A stretch of DNA of 64,000 nt from Moraxella caviae (GCF_002014985.1 NZ_MUXU01000033.1:4226-68225), one strand, 5' to 3'. Positions 27,101-37,488 are shown, counted from the first letter of the stretch. The notes: generated from the sequence alone by a model not told the origin. Program-made: numbers and translations.

Positions 27101-27301
27101 AAGCCAAGCCACCTAAATACCAACTGGCGTGTTTTGTGTTTGCAGCGGTTCGCTTGTTAAGCGTGAGTTTTTGCATATCTAAACCGCCTTTTTCACTTTT
27201 TATCCACCCGCCCAACCAGCAGTTTCCATCATTTCAAAGTTGTCATCGCCAATTAGTCCATTTTCTTAAAACAACGTCTGCCCATTTTAAGTCCATCTTT
27301 T

Positions 27302-28621
27302 ATGTCAAAAGTTCAATCCATAAACCCAGAAAATTCAGCAAATCAAGCGCAAAATCCCAATATGCCTGCCACCAATCCCACCACAAACTCCCAAAATTCA
27401 ACCGATAACGTTAATTCACAAGACCGCTTTACCTTTCCTAAGGCAAGCATTGACCGCATCGCCCTTGAAGAGCTGCCTGTGGTGTGGGTGCGTGATGAAG
27501 ATGGCTTGTACCAGCTGATTGACGAGATTGATTCGGTGGACGTGGTGGCGCTGGATACTGAGTTTATCAAGCGCACGACTTATTATCCGATTTTGGCGTT
27601 AGTGCAGGTGAATACTGGGCGTGCGATTTATTTGGTGGACGCGCCACGCCTTGATTTACAAGACTTTTGGGCGGCGTTGATTGAAGTGCCAACGATGGTT
27701 TGGTACGCCTGCGGTGAAGATTTGGGGATTTTTTATCTCTTGGCAAAAAACGCACCGCTTGATAACGTGTTTGACGTGCAAATTGGCATTGCGTATTTGA
27801 CGGGCAAATTGCAAGCGGGCTACTCGCAAGCGGTGTCTGAAGTGCTGGGCGTGGAACTGGATAAGGGCGAAAGTCAGTCCGACTGGCTGGCACGTCCGCT
27901 CACTTATGAGCAAGAATGCTATGCGGCGGACGATGTGCGCTATTTGCTGGCGCTGTACGAAGCCACCAAAGATGCGCTGACGCAAGCGAACACCTTGGAT
28001 TTTGTCCGTGAAGACAGCACGCTGTACGCCCACGAATTACACAGCACCGCCAACATGAGCGATGATGCGCTGTACCTAGAATTTAGCGCGCCGCATTATA
28101 CGCCTGTGCAAATCGCCGCCTTGCAACGCATTGTGGCGTGGCGTGAAGTGCTGGCGCGCGCCATCAATGAGCCGCGCACTTTCATCATCAGTCGGCAGGC
28201 GCTGCGTGAAATCATTGACACCATGCCACAAACCATTAAAATGCTGGCACGCACCACCATTCACCGCGCATCTTTGCGTAAATATGGCGATGAAATCGTG
28301 CGCCTGATTAAAGAGGCGGCGAATTTGCCAGCGAGCGAGTTTCCGCCTTTACCGCCGCCCACCTACCGCAGCAAAGAAAAAACTTTCAAAAAACCGCTAG
28401 ATAAAGCCGTACAAGCCTACAGCCTTGCCATCAATGTGCCAGAAAATCTGCTGCTGCGTGGCCGCTGGATTAGCGAACTGCTGGTGATGGTGGCGCAGGA
28501 TTTACCGCTGGATAAACTGCCTGCAGGCTTGCAAGGTTATCGCCACGATTGGGCGGTAAACACCATCTTGCCCCTGCTTTATGACTATAAAACACAAATT
28601 CAAGAAGGATTTGAGAGTTAA
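27302..28621 (+). CDS. rnd: Ribonuclease D
   Basis: 3'-5' exoribonuclease for tRNA maturation. DEDDy exonuclease motifs: VVALDTEFIKRTTYYP (Asp, Glu), WYACGEDLGIFYLL (Asp) and ECYAADDVRYLLALY (Tyr, Asp). A C-terminal HRDC domain begins around residue 255 (PVQIAALQRIVAWREVLAR). At 439 residues it is longer than E. coli Rnd because of an Asn/Gln/Ser-rich N-terminal extension of about 45 residues. If that is untranslated, a later start would be needed, but no better ribosome site is seen. Confidence 0.93.
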   Translation: MSKVQSINPENSANQAQNPNMPATNPTTNSQNSTDNVNSQDRFTFPKASIDRIALEELPVVWVRDEDGLYQLIDEIDSVDVVALDTEFIKRTTYYPILALVQVNTGRAIYLVDAPRLDLQDFWAALIEVPTMVWYACGEDLGIFYLLAKNAPLDNVFDVQIGIAYLTGKLQAGYSQAVSEVLGVELDKGESQSDWLARPLTYEQECYAADDVRYLLALYEATKDALTQANTLDFVREDSTLYAHELHSTANMSDDALYLEFSAPHYTPVQIAALQRIVAWREVLARAINEPRTFIISRQALREIIDTMPQTIKMLARTTIHRASLRKYGDEIVRLIKEAANLPASEFPPLPPPTYRSKEKTFKKPLDKAVQAYSLAINVPENLLLRGRWISELLVMVAQDLPLDKLPAGLQGYRHDWAVNTILPLLYDYKTQIQEGFES

Positions 28622-28816
28622 TAAAAATACTCGATGTTCAAAATGGATATTTTTCAGTGTTGAATTTCAGATTTGTGGGCTGGGGTAGCGCAAGCGTAGC
28701 CTAACCTACAAAACAGCTCTTGGCTTATTGTTGGGTTTTCGCTTTGCTTAACCTGCAGGCTGTGAAAATGGTGCGGAATATAAACTTTATCTACTACAGC
28801 CCCAACTTTTTTATTT
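28622..28816. repeat. Hairpin-forming intergenic sequence
   Basis: Between rnd and the split glycosyltransferase-like gene there are two related hairpin-like stretches, GGGGTAGCGCAAGCGTAGCC (around 28682-28702) and GGTTTTCGCTTTGCTTAACC (around 28734-28753). They look like degenerate copies of a REP-type element. Weak evidence. Confidence 0.3.
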
Positions 28817-28831
28817 TTGATAGGAAATTTA

Positions 28832-29865
28832 ATGAACGCCCTGCTTTTGACAAATCATTTAAAGAACTTTGCCGGCTCTGAAATGCAAATTGTCGAGCTG
28901 TATGAGTATTTCAAACAAAATTACCACACTGTAAAAGTCTATGCAAATTGCACAGGTTTGCCTGTGATTGGACTGTTTAATCCGTGCGATGTCATTGACG
29001 ACATTGAAAAGATTAATTTACATCAATTTGATTTGGTATGGTCGCAACACTGCGTTTTTCCTTTATTGTTCAAAAACAAATTATATGACAATTTAAACAT
29101 CAAACTCATTTCAGTGCATTTATCTCCCTATGAAATGCTGGAATTGAGTGCATTGTCGCACATGCGCACAAGCCCCCCCTGAACGTGCTGTACGTTGCCA
29201 ACAGCGAAGAAACCAAGGATAAATTACTGGAATTTACCATCAATGAACATGATATTTTGGTGTCTAATAACGCAGCACCAAATTATTTTATGCAGACCAA
29301 CACATCTAAGACATTGAATAAAATTTTAGTTGTGTCCAATCATGTGCCGCCAGAAATTTTTCAAGCCGCAGTCTTATTGCAACAAAAGAACATTCAGGTT
29401 CATTTTCTTGGCATGGATTTTGGAAATTCCCACAGAGTAACGCCGCAGGTTATATCAAAATATGATGCGATTATTACCATTGGCAAAACGGTGCAATACG
29501 CCATACTAAGTCAAAAACCTGTCTATGTGTATGATCATTTTGGCGGCTGCGGGTATTTGTCGGCAGATAATTTTGAAAAAGCGCGTTATTATAATTTTTC
29601 AGGGCGTGGATTTTATCAAAAACCAGCGGAGACTATCGCCAAAGAAATCATGCAAGGCTTTGATCAAGCACTTGATTTTATGCTGTCATTTGATGATACC
29701 AATCGGTTTGCGCTGGATAAATTTGTAAATCGCATTTTAAACACAGCAAACAAAGCCACCATTGATGTGCGCAGCAGCTACCACTTTAAAGCATCATATC
29801 CAATATGTGAAAAAATCTCCGAGTATTACCAAATGCTCAATCCTAATGAAAACTTGCCTGTTTAA
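28832..29865 (+). pseudogene. Glycosyltransferase-like gene interrupted by a frameshift in a C7 tract
   Basis: ATG 28832 follows AGGAAATTTA. The first frame (MNALLLTNHLKNFAGSEMQI) stops at 29180-29182 directly after a run of seven C (29173-29179). The second frame begins there (LNVLYVANSEETKDKLLEFT) and runs to 29865. Adding one C would join them as SPPLNVLYVANSE into a protein of about 345 residues. The N-terminal GSEMQIVELYEYF and the later NAAPNYF segment with GKTVQYAILSQKPVYVYDHF resemble GT-B glycosyltransferases. It may be phase-variable or simply inactivated. Terminal neighbours are unrelated housekeeping genes. Confidence 0.78.
29173..29179 (+). repeat. Homopolymeric C7 tract at frameshift
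   Basis: Seven cytosines inside the glycosyltransferase-like reading frame. A length of 8 (or 5) C would restore the frame. Confidence 0.85.
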
Positions 29866-29904
29866 ATCTGGCACAGCCCCCAAATTTTAAACACCCACCA
29901 AAAA

Positions 29905-31194
29905 CTACACCCCGCCCGCCTGACGATTAAAAAACGCCAATAAAGACGGGCTTTTTCCCACCAAGCGCACGGCTTCACTGCGCATAAAACGCAGCGGCTT
30001 ATATTGCATGACGCTGCTGGCAAAGGCGGCATTGATGGCGGAAAATCCATGCATCATCAGCGCATTATGCCCACGTCTGGCGCGCTCATAACGTGCTAAC
30101 ACCGCTGGGTGATTGATAGGCAAATTGCGTGCCTGCGCCCACGTCAAAATCTCAAGCAATGCCTTAATGTCCAAAAATCCCAAATTCAGCCCCTGACCTG
30201 CCAAAGGGTGTACACCATGCGCCGCATCACCCATCAGCAGTGTGTGCGCTGCCGTGTAGCTTTTGGCGGCTTGTGCTGATAAGGGAAAACTTGCCACCGA
30301 CTGAATCTCGTGAATTTGCCCAAGCTCAAAACCGCTCGTCAACGCCAGCTTTTGCGCAAGCTCATCATAAGAAAGCGCCAAATACGTCTTGGCAAGCTCA
30401 CTTGGTAGCGTCCACACCACCGATTGCCACAAATCATTATCATCAGCGTGTAAATTCGCCAGCGGCAACAGCGCCAACGTGCCAGTCGGCAGCATGGCTT
30501 GGCGCGCGGTGTTTTGGTGCGGTTTTTCGGTGCGAATGGCGCAGCAAATGGCGATCTGCCCATAGTCCAAGCGGTCGCACGCTATACCCATCGCACTGCG
30601 CACTACCGAAGCTCTGCCGTCCGCGCCGATGAGCATTTTGGTTTTTATAGTGATTGTATTATCATTACTTTGTAATTTCAATGTAATGCCATCTTTTTGT
30701 ACGTCCAGCGTGTCGGCGAGCAGTGTCGTGCCGTGAAGTATGCTCAAAAATGGTGCGTATTTGTCATCTTTGGCTTTTTCAAGCAGTGCGTATTCCAGCA
30801 CCGCAGGCTCAACCATGCAGCCCATGGATTCAGGGATTAAACTTGGCGCAGCAAAACGCAGCTCGCCACGCCCATCGCCTTGCCAGACGTGCATTTGCGT
30901 ATAATCCGCCTTACGAATCAGCGCATCGTACACACCAATCTCATCAAGCAAGCCGACACTGGTACGGCTTAGCGCAAACACCCGAGCGTCTCGTTTTGCC
31001 AGCTTTTCTTGCCATGCACGCTCATCAAATTCAGGCTTGGCATCAATCACACAAACGTACTGCCCACGCTTTGCCAAACTCAGTGCCAGCGTCAAACCCA
31101 CCGCACCACCGCCAACAATCAGCCAAGTTGTTTGTATTTCTTTGGTGGAATTTACGGCATCGGTAACATTTGGCGTATGGGCAGTGTGTGTCAT
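29905..31194 (-). CDS. FAD-dependent monooxygenase, UbiH/UbiF/VisC family
   Basis: 429 residues from ATG 31194. The FAD Rossmann motif VGGGAVGLTLALSLAKRG is near the N-terminus, MLIGADGRASVVR is the second FAD motif, and LMGDAAHGVHPLAGQGLNLG the third, all diagnostic of ubiquinone-biosynthesis hydroxylases. It probably hydroxylates a polyprenyl-phenol intermediate in ubiquinone synthesis. Which ring position (UbiF, UbiH or UbiI) cannot be decided by eye. The gene stands alone, convergent with the glycosyltransferase-like gene. Confidence 0.9.
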   Translation of the reverse strand: MTHTAHTPNVTDAVNSTKEIQTTWLIVGGGAVGLTLALSLAKRGQYVCVIDAKPEFDERAWQEKLAKRDARVFALSRTSVGLLDEIGVYDALIRKADYTQMHVWQGDGRGELRFAAPSLIPESMGCMVEPAVLEYALLEKAKDDKYAPFLSILHGTTLLADTLDVQKDGITLKLQSNDNTITIKTKMLIGADGRASVVRSAMGIACDRLDYGQIAICCAIRTEKPHQNTARQAMLPTGTLALLPLANLHADDNDLWQSVVWTLPSELAKTYLALSYDELAQKLALTSGFELGQIHEIQSVASFPLSAQAAKSYTAAHTLLMGDAAHGVHPLAGQGLNLGFLDIKALLEILTWAQARNLPINHPAVLARYERARRGHNALMMHGFSAINAAFASSVMQYKPLRFMRSEAVRLVGKSPSLLAFFNRQAGGV

Positions 31195-31363
31195 AGTTAT
31201 CAAGGTTAAATTAAAAGTTTATCAATAATGATTATAAAAAATACATCAATCCAAGTGCTATCTTAGCACATCTTGAACGACATATTTTAAGAATTTTTAA
31301 GATGCAAGGCGATACGTTTTAACACCGATGGTTTTTATGACTTAAAAAGATGGCTTAAAATAA

Positions 31364-31393
31364 AAAACGCAAGACTCTCGCCCTGCGTTTTTG
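31364..31393 (-). terminator. Terminator of glnA
   Basis: On the reverse strand ACGCA and TGCGT arms enclose a 12-base loop, with flanking A and T runs, 20 bases beyond the glnA stop. Confidence 0.75.
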
Positions 31394-31413
31394 GTTTGGT
31401 GCGTGCAATCATA

Positions 31414-32823
31414 TCACACACGATAATACAAATCAAACTCAAGTGGGTGTACCGCTTCGTTCAGCAGTTGCACTTCTTGGGTTTTCAGCTCAATATAAGA
31501 CTCAATCATCTCTTTGCTGAACACATCGCCTTTTAGCAAGAACGCATGGTCTTCTTTTAGGGCGTTTAGCGCAGCTTCTAGGTTTTCCGCCACGGTTGGG
31601 ATCAGCGCTTCTTCTTCTGGCGGCAAATCGTATAGGTTTTTATCCGCTGCCTCACCCGGATCGGCTTTGTTTTCAATACCATCAAGACCCGCCATCAAAA
31701 GTGCGGCAAAGCATAGGTACGGGTTGGTTGCAGGGTCAGGGAAGCGTGCCTCAATGCGGCGAGCTTTCGGGCTTGAAACGTGCGGAATACGGATAGAAGC
31801 CGAGCGGTTTGACGCTGAATAAGCCAGCTTAATCGGTGCTTCAAAGTGCGGCACAAGACGCTTGTAGCTGTTCACCGTTGGGTTGGTGATGGCGTTTAGC
31901 GCACGAGCGTGCTTGATGATGCCACCGATGAAATACAAGGCTTCTTTTGACAAACCTGCGTACTCATCGCCAGAAAAAATGTTCGTGCCATCTTTTGAAA
32001 TTGAGATATGAACGTGCATACCCGAGCCATTATCGCCCACGATTGGCTTTGGCATGAAAGTGGCGGTTTTGCCAAATTGGTTGGCAACTTGCTGCACCAC
32101 ATATTTAAACTGCTGCACTTCGTCCGCTTTTTTCACCAAAGTGTTAAAAGAAATGCCGATTTCTTGCTGGGCAGACGCCACTTCATGCAGGTGCATTTCC
32201 ACACGGCCTTCACCCATGATGTCTTCTAGGCGATCGCACATCACCGCACGCATATCATGGAAATGGTCAATCGGCGCAACCACGCCATAGCCGCCTTTCA
32301 CGCTTGGGCGCTGGGCGTTGTTGCCCCATGGGTAGTCTTTATTGGTTGACCAAGCTGCCGCTTCTGATACGATGGTGCTGCGTGCGCCTGATTGATCCAC
32401 GTCCCATTTTACTTCATCAAAGACGAAAAATTCAGGTTCTGGGCCAAAAAATGCGGTGTCGCCAATGCCTGTTTGTTGCAAATATTGCTCAGCGCGGCGT
32501 GCAATTGAGCGTGGGTCTTTTTCGTAGCCTTGCAAAGTTTCAGGCTCAATCACATCGCAAGTAACCACGACCGTTGGCGCTTCATAAAATGGGTCAAGAT
32601 ATGCCGTTTCTGGGTCTGGTAGCATGATCATGTCAGATGATTCGATGCCTTTCCAGCCAGCCACAGACGAGCCGTCAAACATTTTGCCATCTTCAAGCGT
32701 GTCTTCGTCCACCGTGTCGGCTGGGAAAGTCAAGTGGATTTCTTTGCCTTTGGTGTCAGTGAAGCGAAAATCCACCCACTTTGCGCCTGATGATTCAATC
32801 AAATCAAACAATTTGTTTGACAT
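31414..32823 (-). CDS. glnA: Glutamine synthetase, type I
   Basis: 469 residues, ATP-dependent ammonium assimilation. [30 protein letters not shown] and [11 protein letters not shown] are metal- and glutamate-binding segments; [19 protein letters not shown] is the ATP/Pi region. [10 protein letters not shown] contains the tyrosine adenylylated by GlnE in GSI-beta enzymes, so activity is likely controlled by adenylylation. The ribosome site AGGAG precedes the start. No glnL/glnG pair is adjacent. Confidence 0.97.
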   Translation of the reverse strand: MSNKLFDLIESSGAKWVDFRFTDTKGKEIHLTFPADTVDEDTLEDGKMFDGSSVAGWKGIESSDMIMLPDPETAYLDPFYEAPTVVVTCDVIEPETLQGYEKDPRSIARRAEQYLQQTGIGDTAFFGPEPEFFVFDEVKWDVDQSGARSTIVSEAAAWSTNKDYPWGNNAQRPSVKGGYGVVAPIDHFHDMRAVMCDRLEDIMGEGRVEMHLHEVASAQQEIGISFNTLVKKADEVQQFKYVVQQVANQFGKTATFMPKPIVGDNGSGMHVHISISKDGTNIFSGDEYAGLSKEALYFIGGIIKHARALNAITNPTVNSYKRLVPHFEAPIKLAYSASNRSASIRIPHVSSPKARRIEARFPDPATNPYLCFAALLMAGLDGIENKADPGEAADKNLYDLPPEEEALIPTVAENLEAALNALKEDHAFLLKGDVFSKEMIESYIELKTQEVQLLNEAVHPLEFDLYYRV

Positions 32824-32942
32824 AACTTTCTCCTAATAAAATTGTTCTCACCCAAGTACCAAATGATACGCCAAAAAGGCGATGTTGTAAATTCACTTTT
32901 TTTGATAAATGCGTTTTTGTGCATAAAATACTTGCCAAACGC

Positions 32943-33248
32943 TCAATTTGGCAAATTCATCTTTGATGTGTCAGGATTTAGCCCAAAATAAAACACGAAA
33001 GTCGCCACCAAGCTATTCACCACGATAAACGCCCAATCCATGCCTTCATGCGCCAAAATAAAGCGACCAATCAGCGCACTCACGATGAGCATAACGCCAA
33101 AACACGCCGCCAAATAGCCCAAAATCACAGGGTGCGTCAGTGAATACTCTTCGCCTGCCGCACGCCCTTTGGCAAGTCGTTTTAGGTTGATGAAAAATCC
33201 TGCGGTATAAACCACGCCACCCATCAAAAGATAACCCAAAAATCCCAT
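32943..33248 (-). CDS. Small membrane protein of unknown function
   Basis: 101 residues with three hydrophobic helices (GYLLMGGVVYTAGFFI, VILGYLAACFGVMLIVSALI, FIVVNSLVATFVFYFG). Inner-membrane location expected. No family was recognised and no functional residues stand out. It lies 119 bases downstream of the glnA start region on the same strand as glnA but transcribed ahead of it. Confidence 0.7.
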   Translation of the reverse strand: MGFLGYLLMGGVVYTAGFFINLKRLAKGRAAGEEYSLTHPVILGYLAACFGVMLIVSALIGRFILAHEGMDWAFIVVNSLVATFVFYFGLNPDTSKMNLPN

Positions 33249-33374
33249 AAATGCTCTTTTATCAATTCGTTTTTAAAATTGTCTGACAAATTTCTCAACT
33301 TGCCAATCTGCAATTCATCAATTTTTAAATCGCTGAAATCGCCATTAAATCATTGAAAACGTTTGTTAAATTGT

Positions 33375-33953
33375 TTAGTGTCCTTGCGCACCCAGCAAAT
33401 CCGTTGGCGTATCGTCGCACGCCACTTTATAAATGGTATTTGTGCCGCGCACGATGTAAGCGACGTATTCACTGTCTAAAAGCGGATTGACGTTAGCCGC
33501 CTCTGCACGCACCTTGGCAAGTGCCATCATGCCATCAGGGCGTGCCACGACAGCCGACACATCTTGACTGTCCAAATCCAGCGCATTGACGTTAAAATAC
33601 TGCCAGCCCTTTGCCATGCTTAGTGCTTCAAGCGGTTCTGGGCTGTCCCACACGCGCCCTTTATTCGCCGCTTCTTTCATTTGCATGACCAATTTGCCGT
33701 CTTTTTCAGACAGTTTGATTTGCGCTGGCTCATCATGGCTGACCGTGTAGCAGCCGATAAAATCTGCGATGACTGATGATAAAGCACCATCGCTTTGCTT
33801 GACTAATGGTTGGCTAGACGCAAGTTTTGGTTCGTTTACAGGCTGTGGTTCGCTGCACGCAGCCAGTGTACAGGCAGTGATAATCAAAGAAATGGCACTA
33901 AGGCGGGTGAAAAATTTATGTGGCACGGTACTGCTCAAAAGGTTAATCGCCAA
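33375..33953 (-). CDS. Putative lipoprotein of unknown function
   Basis: 192 residues. A hydrophobic segment ends in lipobox LAAC (Cys33), preceded by an unusually long N-region, so the real start may be an internal codon. The mature protein begins SEPQPVNEPKLA and includes two cysteines (FIGCYTVSHD, KVACDDTP). No domain recognised. It is followed 126 bases later by the small membrane protein gene in the same direction. Confidence 0.68.
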   Translation of the reverse strand: MAINLLSSTVPHKFFTRLSAISLIITACTLAACSEPQPVNEPKLASSQPLVKQSDGALSSVIADFIGCYTVSHDEPAQIKLSEKDGKLVMQMKEAANKGRVWDSPEPLEALSMAKGWQYFNVNALDLDSQDVSAVVARPDGMMALAKVRAEAANVNPLLDSEYVAYIVRGTNTIYKVACDDTPTDLLGAQGH

Positions 33954-34140
33954 ATCAGCTTAGGTGATAAATGAATTTGTGTACGCTTGGCAATCATGTG
34001 AATATTTGCAAACTGACGCCCAGCGCAATTTAGATTTAGTTTTAAACCGAAACTAAAACGCCCTAAATTATAGCAATTTTGGCAACGTTTATAAATAGCC
34101 AAATGGATAATTTGTCAAAAACCACCCACAAAAACCGTCT

Positions 34141-34180
34141 ACAAAAAACGCACCATCATCAAACGATTTGGTGCGTTCTT
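34141..34180 (-). terminator. Terminator of ilvE
   Basis: AACGCACC and GGTGCGTT arms (34147-34154, 34170-34177). Reading on the reverse strand the second arm runs into T6. Confidence 0.85.
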
Positions 34181-34201
34181 ATTCATTTGGCAAACCAATG
34201 A

Positions 34202-35134
34202 TTATTCATCAACAAAACTTAGCCAATGCTTGTATTTGTCGTTGCGGCCTTGTACCACATCAAAGTATAGGCTTTGTAGTTGTTCGGTAATTTCGCCACG
34301 TCCGCCCTTGCCAATCACACGGTCATCGTATTCACGGATTGGCGTAACTTCCGCTGCCGTACCCGTCATAAAGATTTCGTCCGCCAAATAAAACTCATCA
34401 CGAGTAATGCGGCGTTCCACCACTTTGATGCCCAAATCATTAGCAAACTCAATGATGGTGCGGCGTGTGATGCCGTCCAGCGCACCGCCTGCCAAATCAG
34501 GTGTGTGCAGCTCGCCATTTTTCACCAAGAACAAGTTTTCGCCAGAGCCTTGGCATACATAGCCTTGCGGGTCCATCAAGATGGCTTCATCGTAGCCGTT
34601 GCGTGTAACTTCTTGGTTGGCAAGGATAGACACAGGGTAGTTGCTGGCAGCTTTCGCCTTACACATAGTAACGTTTGGGTGATGGTGCGTGTAGCTTGAA
34701 GTCTTAACACGAATGCCGTTTTTGATGCCATCTTCGCCCAAATACGCACCCCAATGCCACGCAGCCACCGCCGCATGAATGGTGTTGTCCTTGGCGGCAA
34801 TGCCCAATTTCTCAGAACCAACCCAAATCAAAGGACGGATATATGCAGACGCCAAACCATTTTCACGCACCACGTCTTTTTGGGCTTGTACCAGCTCATC
34901 AAAGCTGTAAGTAACGTTCATTTGGAAAATTTTTGCCGAGTTTAGTAGGCGTTCGGTATGCTCCGCCAAGCGAAAAATCGCCGTGCGTCCGTCTGGCGTT
35001 TGGTAAGCACGCACACCTTCAAACACCGCCAAGCCATAATGCAAGCTGTGCGTCAGTACATGAACTTTGGCTTCTGGCTGCTCAATCAACGCGCCATCTA
35101 GCCACATTTTGCCTTGTTGGGTTGCTAAACTCAT
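34202..35134 (-). CDS. ilvE: Branched-chain amino acid aminotransferase
   Basis: 310 residues, PLP-dependent fold type IV transaminase for Leu, Ile and Val. HSLHYGLAVFEGVRAY, RPLIWVGSEKLG and TMCKAKAASNYPVS (the latter with the Schiff-base lysine) are typical. QGSGENLFLVKNGEL and ITRRTIIEFANDLGIKVVER complete the family pattern. AAGGATACCATC precedes the ATG. Single-gene transcription unit judging from the terminator and the 175-base upstream gap. Confidence 0.96.
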   Translation of the reverse strand: MSLATQQGKMWLDGALIEQPEAKVHVLTHSLHYGLAVFEGVRAYQTPDGRTAIFRLAEHTERLLNSAKIFQMNVTYSFDELVQAQKDVVRENGLASAYIRPLIWVGSEKLGIAAKDNTIHAAVAAWHWGAYLGEDGIKNGIRVKTSSYTHHHPNVTMCKAKAASNYPVSILANQEVTRNGYDEAILMDPQGYVCQGSGENLFLVKNGELHTPDLAGGALDGITRRTIIEFANDLGIKVVERRITRDEFYLADEIFMTGTAAEVTPIREYDDRVIGKGGRGEITEQLQSLYFDVVQGRNDKYKHWLSFVDE

Positions 35135-35309
35135 GATGGTATCCTTAAAAATAAAACGATTTAGCCGATTATAGCACCCTTTTGTGCTTTTGCAATGGGT
35201 TTTAATATAAAAAGTTTGTTATGATTGCAATTACCAAATCGTTGGTTATGATTATTGGTTTATTCGTTGATGAACGCTGCAAACGCTAAAATTTACGCCT
35301 GTCATCACC

Positions 35310-35759
35310 TCAAGGCAAAATACGCTTAAATACGGTTGGGCAATTTTCACCTTCGGCATCGCTGCACCACGTCATCACCGTTGGGCTGTGCTTATTATCC
35401 AAGCGTACGAAGGCGGCAAAGCCGTCTCCCGTTTGGTCAATTTGCTCGCCAGCGCAATCGGCGGCGTTGTTGTCTTGCTCAGTGGTGGTGGCGATGATGG
35501 GCAGCTCGGTCAAATCTTCTGGATACATAAAAGCATAGCTGCCTGTGGTGATTTCTTGGGCGCTCGTGGTGCGCAGTTTGCCATCTTGGGCAAAATTATA
35601 GCGCTCATAGCACACGCCATTTTCTGTCGGCACGGCAACTTCCCACAAGCCAGCAATCGCAGGCATTTCATAAGTGCTGATGACAGCGCTGCCCTCTGGC
35701 GGATTTGTCCACAAAGCAAAAGCTGCCCACACCGCAGGCATGATGGATAATGTCGCCAT
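35310..35759 (-). CDS. Protein of unknown function with N-terminal hydrophobic segment
   Basis: 149 residues. The start MATLSIMPAVWAAFALW gives one hydrophobic helix, either an uncleaved signal anchor or a poor signal peptide. The remainder is polar with four cysteines (GVCYER, NAADCAGEQ, MTWCSDAEGENC). Periplasmic exposure with disulfides is plausible. AAGGAAATTTT precedes the ATG. No family recognised. Confidence 0.65.
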   Translation of the reverse strand: MATLSIMPAVWAAFALWTNPPEGSAVISTYEMPAIAGLWEVAVPTENGVCYERYNFAQDGKLRTTSAQEITTGSYAFMYPEDLTELPIIATTTEQDNNAADCAGEQIDQTGDGFAAFVRLDNKHSPTVMTWCSDAEGENCPTVFKRILP

Positions 35760-36163
35760 AAAATTTCCTTAATTTTTTAACTTATAAACGTACTTTTAAA
35801 ATGGATTTGCACGGCATTTTAACCCTGCTTAACTTGATGAGTGTAGCACGTTTGTCAAAAATTTCAACCTTTGGGTGTGGCAAGCGGCACCGAACCAGTA
35901 TTCATCACCACTCTTTCACCTAAAAAACCATACAGCAAAACCTTATAACCAATTTCACAACCAGATTTTATAACCAGATTTTATAACCAATGTTTATAAC
36001 AACACCCAATCGCAAAACTGTATTATCAAACTTGCAAAATTCCTGAACAAATCCAACAGCGAATTTTAAGCCAAATTTAGCGCAAATCGGCATATTTTTG
36101 ATGATTTTTCTTGACAAAGGTTTTACAATAGGCGCATAAATTTGTTGTAAGCCAAACCCAATC
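35760..36163. other. Intergenic region with short tandem repeat
   Basis: No gene supported. A perfect 13-bp tandem repeat AACCAGATTTTAT occurs twice at 35959-35984, followed by AACC. The remainder is AT-rich. Promoters for the divergent genes are expected here, but none is clear enough to call. Confidence 0.45.
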
Positions 36164-37018
36164 ATGACAACTGCCGCCACTGCGCCAAATCCAGCCAATC
36201 CACAAACCAACACCTGCGCCAAACGCCTGCCCTACATCAGCCACGAAGAGCAGCAGCGCATTACTCGGCTTTGCGTGCGCTCTGCCTTATTGTTCATGCA
36301 ATACGGCGGCGAATCGGCGGTGGTCGTGGATTTGACCAAGCGTCTGGGTCTTGCGCTGGGCGTGGGCGGTGTGGAGTGCGCTTTGTCGTTTAATGCCATC
36401 ACGCTCACCACACTGTATAATGGACGCTGCATCACCACCGCGCGCAACACCGTCCATCAAGGCATTAACGTCAGCATTTTGGTGCAAATTCAGCAAATCG
36501 TCCTGCACGCTGAAGCCACACGCAAAACCGAAAATCTGGTGCAGGAAATTGAAAATCGGCTGGACGCCATTGACCGCAGCGCCTATCCAAATCTACCCAT
36601 GTCTTTGGCGGTGGGATTATCCTGCGCAAGTTTTGCCTATTTGAACGATGGCGGGCTTTTAGTGGCGTGCATTACGCTGGTGGCGGGCTTTTGCGCCATG
36701 CGTACGCGCGTATTTTTATCGGCCCATCATTTCAATCCTTTTGTGGTGGTTATCATCACCGCCTTTGTGGCGACGCTTTTGGGTGCGCTGGCGTACTTTT
36801 TGGAGCTTGGGCATAACGCAGACATCGCGGTGGCGGCAAGCGTGCTGCTGCTCGTGCCGGGATTTCCCATCATCAATGCGCTGTCTGACATTCTAAAAGG
36901 CTATATTAACATGGGCGTGGGTCGCTGGATGTTTGCCACCATGCTCACCCTGTCAGCGTGCGTAGGCATTGTGATTGCGCTGATTTTATTACAAATTCCA
37001 CATTGGGGGCTTGAATGA
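36164..37018 (+). CDS. yjjP: ThrE-family exporter, YjjP-like subunit
   Basis: 284 residues, corresponding to the N-terminal domain of threonine/serine exporters. The soluble N-terminal part contains RSALLFMQYGGESAVVVDLT and LGVGGVECALSFNAITLT. Five hydrophobic helices follow from about residue 150 (LAVGLSCASFAYL, IAVAASVLLLVPGFPIINA). In E. coli YjjP and YjjB form a succinate exporter; the substrate here is not known. The stop overlaps yjjB (ATGATG), a standard coupling. A ribosome site before ATG 36164 is not obvious. Confidence 0.9.
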   Translation: MTTAATAPNPANPQTNTCAKRLPYISHEEQQRITRLCVRSALLFMQYGGESAVVVDLTKRLGLALGVGGVECALSFNAITLTTLYNGRCITTARNTVHQGINVSILVQIQQIVLHAEATRKTENLVQEIENRLDAIDRSAYPNLPMSLAVGLSCASFAYLNDGGLLVACITLVAGFCAMRTRVFLSAHHFNPFVVVIITAFVATLLGALAYFLELGHNADIAVAASVLLLVPGFPIINALSDILKGYINMGVGRWMFATMLTLSACVGIVIALILLQIPHWGLE

Positions 37019-37488
37019 TGAATTTGACAGCCATCACCGCCCTATTTGGCGATATTTTACTGTCTTGCTTGATTACGTTTGGCTGGTGTTTGATGTTCAC
37101 CTTGCCAAGCCGTTACATCGGCTATTGCCTGCTGATGACGGCACTGGGCTTTGGCGCAAAGTCTTTGATGGCGTTGTTTGGCGTGCATTTGGCAGTGGCG
37201 ACGTTTTTTGGGGCAATGCTGGCAAGTTTTTTGGGTGTGTATTTTGCCCAACGCCTGCGCCTGCCACCAAAGGCGCTCATCGTACCAAGCACCATCTGCC
37301 TAATGCCGGGGATTGCGGCGTATAAAGCGATGGTCAGCATGGTGCAAATCGGTTATTTTGGCTTTAGCATGGAGCTGTTTGTTACCATGATGCACCACTT
37401 TTTTACGGCAATTTTTATCATCAGCGCTTTGGTGCTGGGTCTATCCATTCCGGGAATTTTATTTTATCGCAGAAAGCCGATTGTGTGA
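37015..37488 (+). CDS. yjjB: ThrE-family exporter, YjjB-like subunit
   Basis: 157 residues, four to five transmembrane helices, matching the C-terminal ThrE domain. LKSLMAL-like segment (GAKSLMALFGVHLAVATFFG) and LPPKALIVPSTICLMPGIAA are conserved motifs of this half. Translational coupling with yjjP and identical length to E. coli YjjB support a two-protein transporter. Confidence 0.9.
   Translation: MMNLTAITALFGDILLSCLITFGWCLMFTLPSRYIGYCLLMTALGFGAKSLMALFGVHLAVATFFGAMLASFLGVYFAQRLRLPPKALIVPSTICLMPGIAAYKAMVSMVQIGYFGFSMELFVTMMHHFFTAIFIISALVLGLSIPGILFYRRKPIV

Noticed and set aside
35968..36222. 84-codon reverse frame with hydrophobic start near yjjP
   Set aside because: It overlaps the yjjP start antisense and its hydrophobicity is the complement of the coding strand; no independent support.
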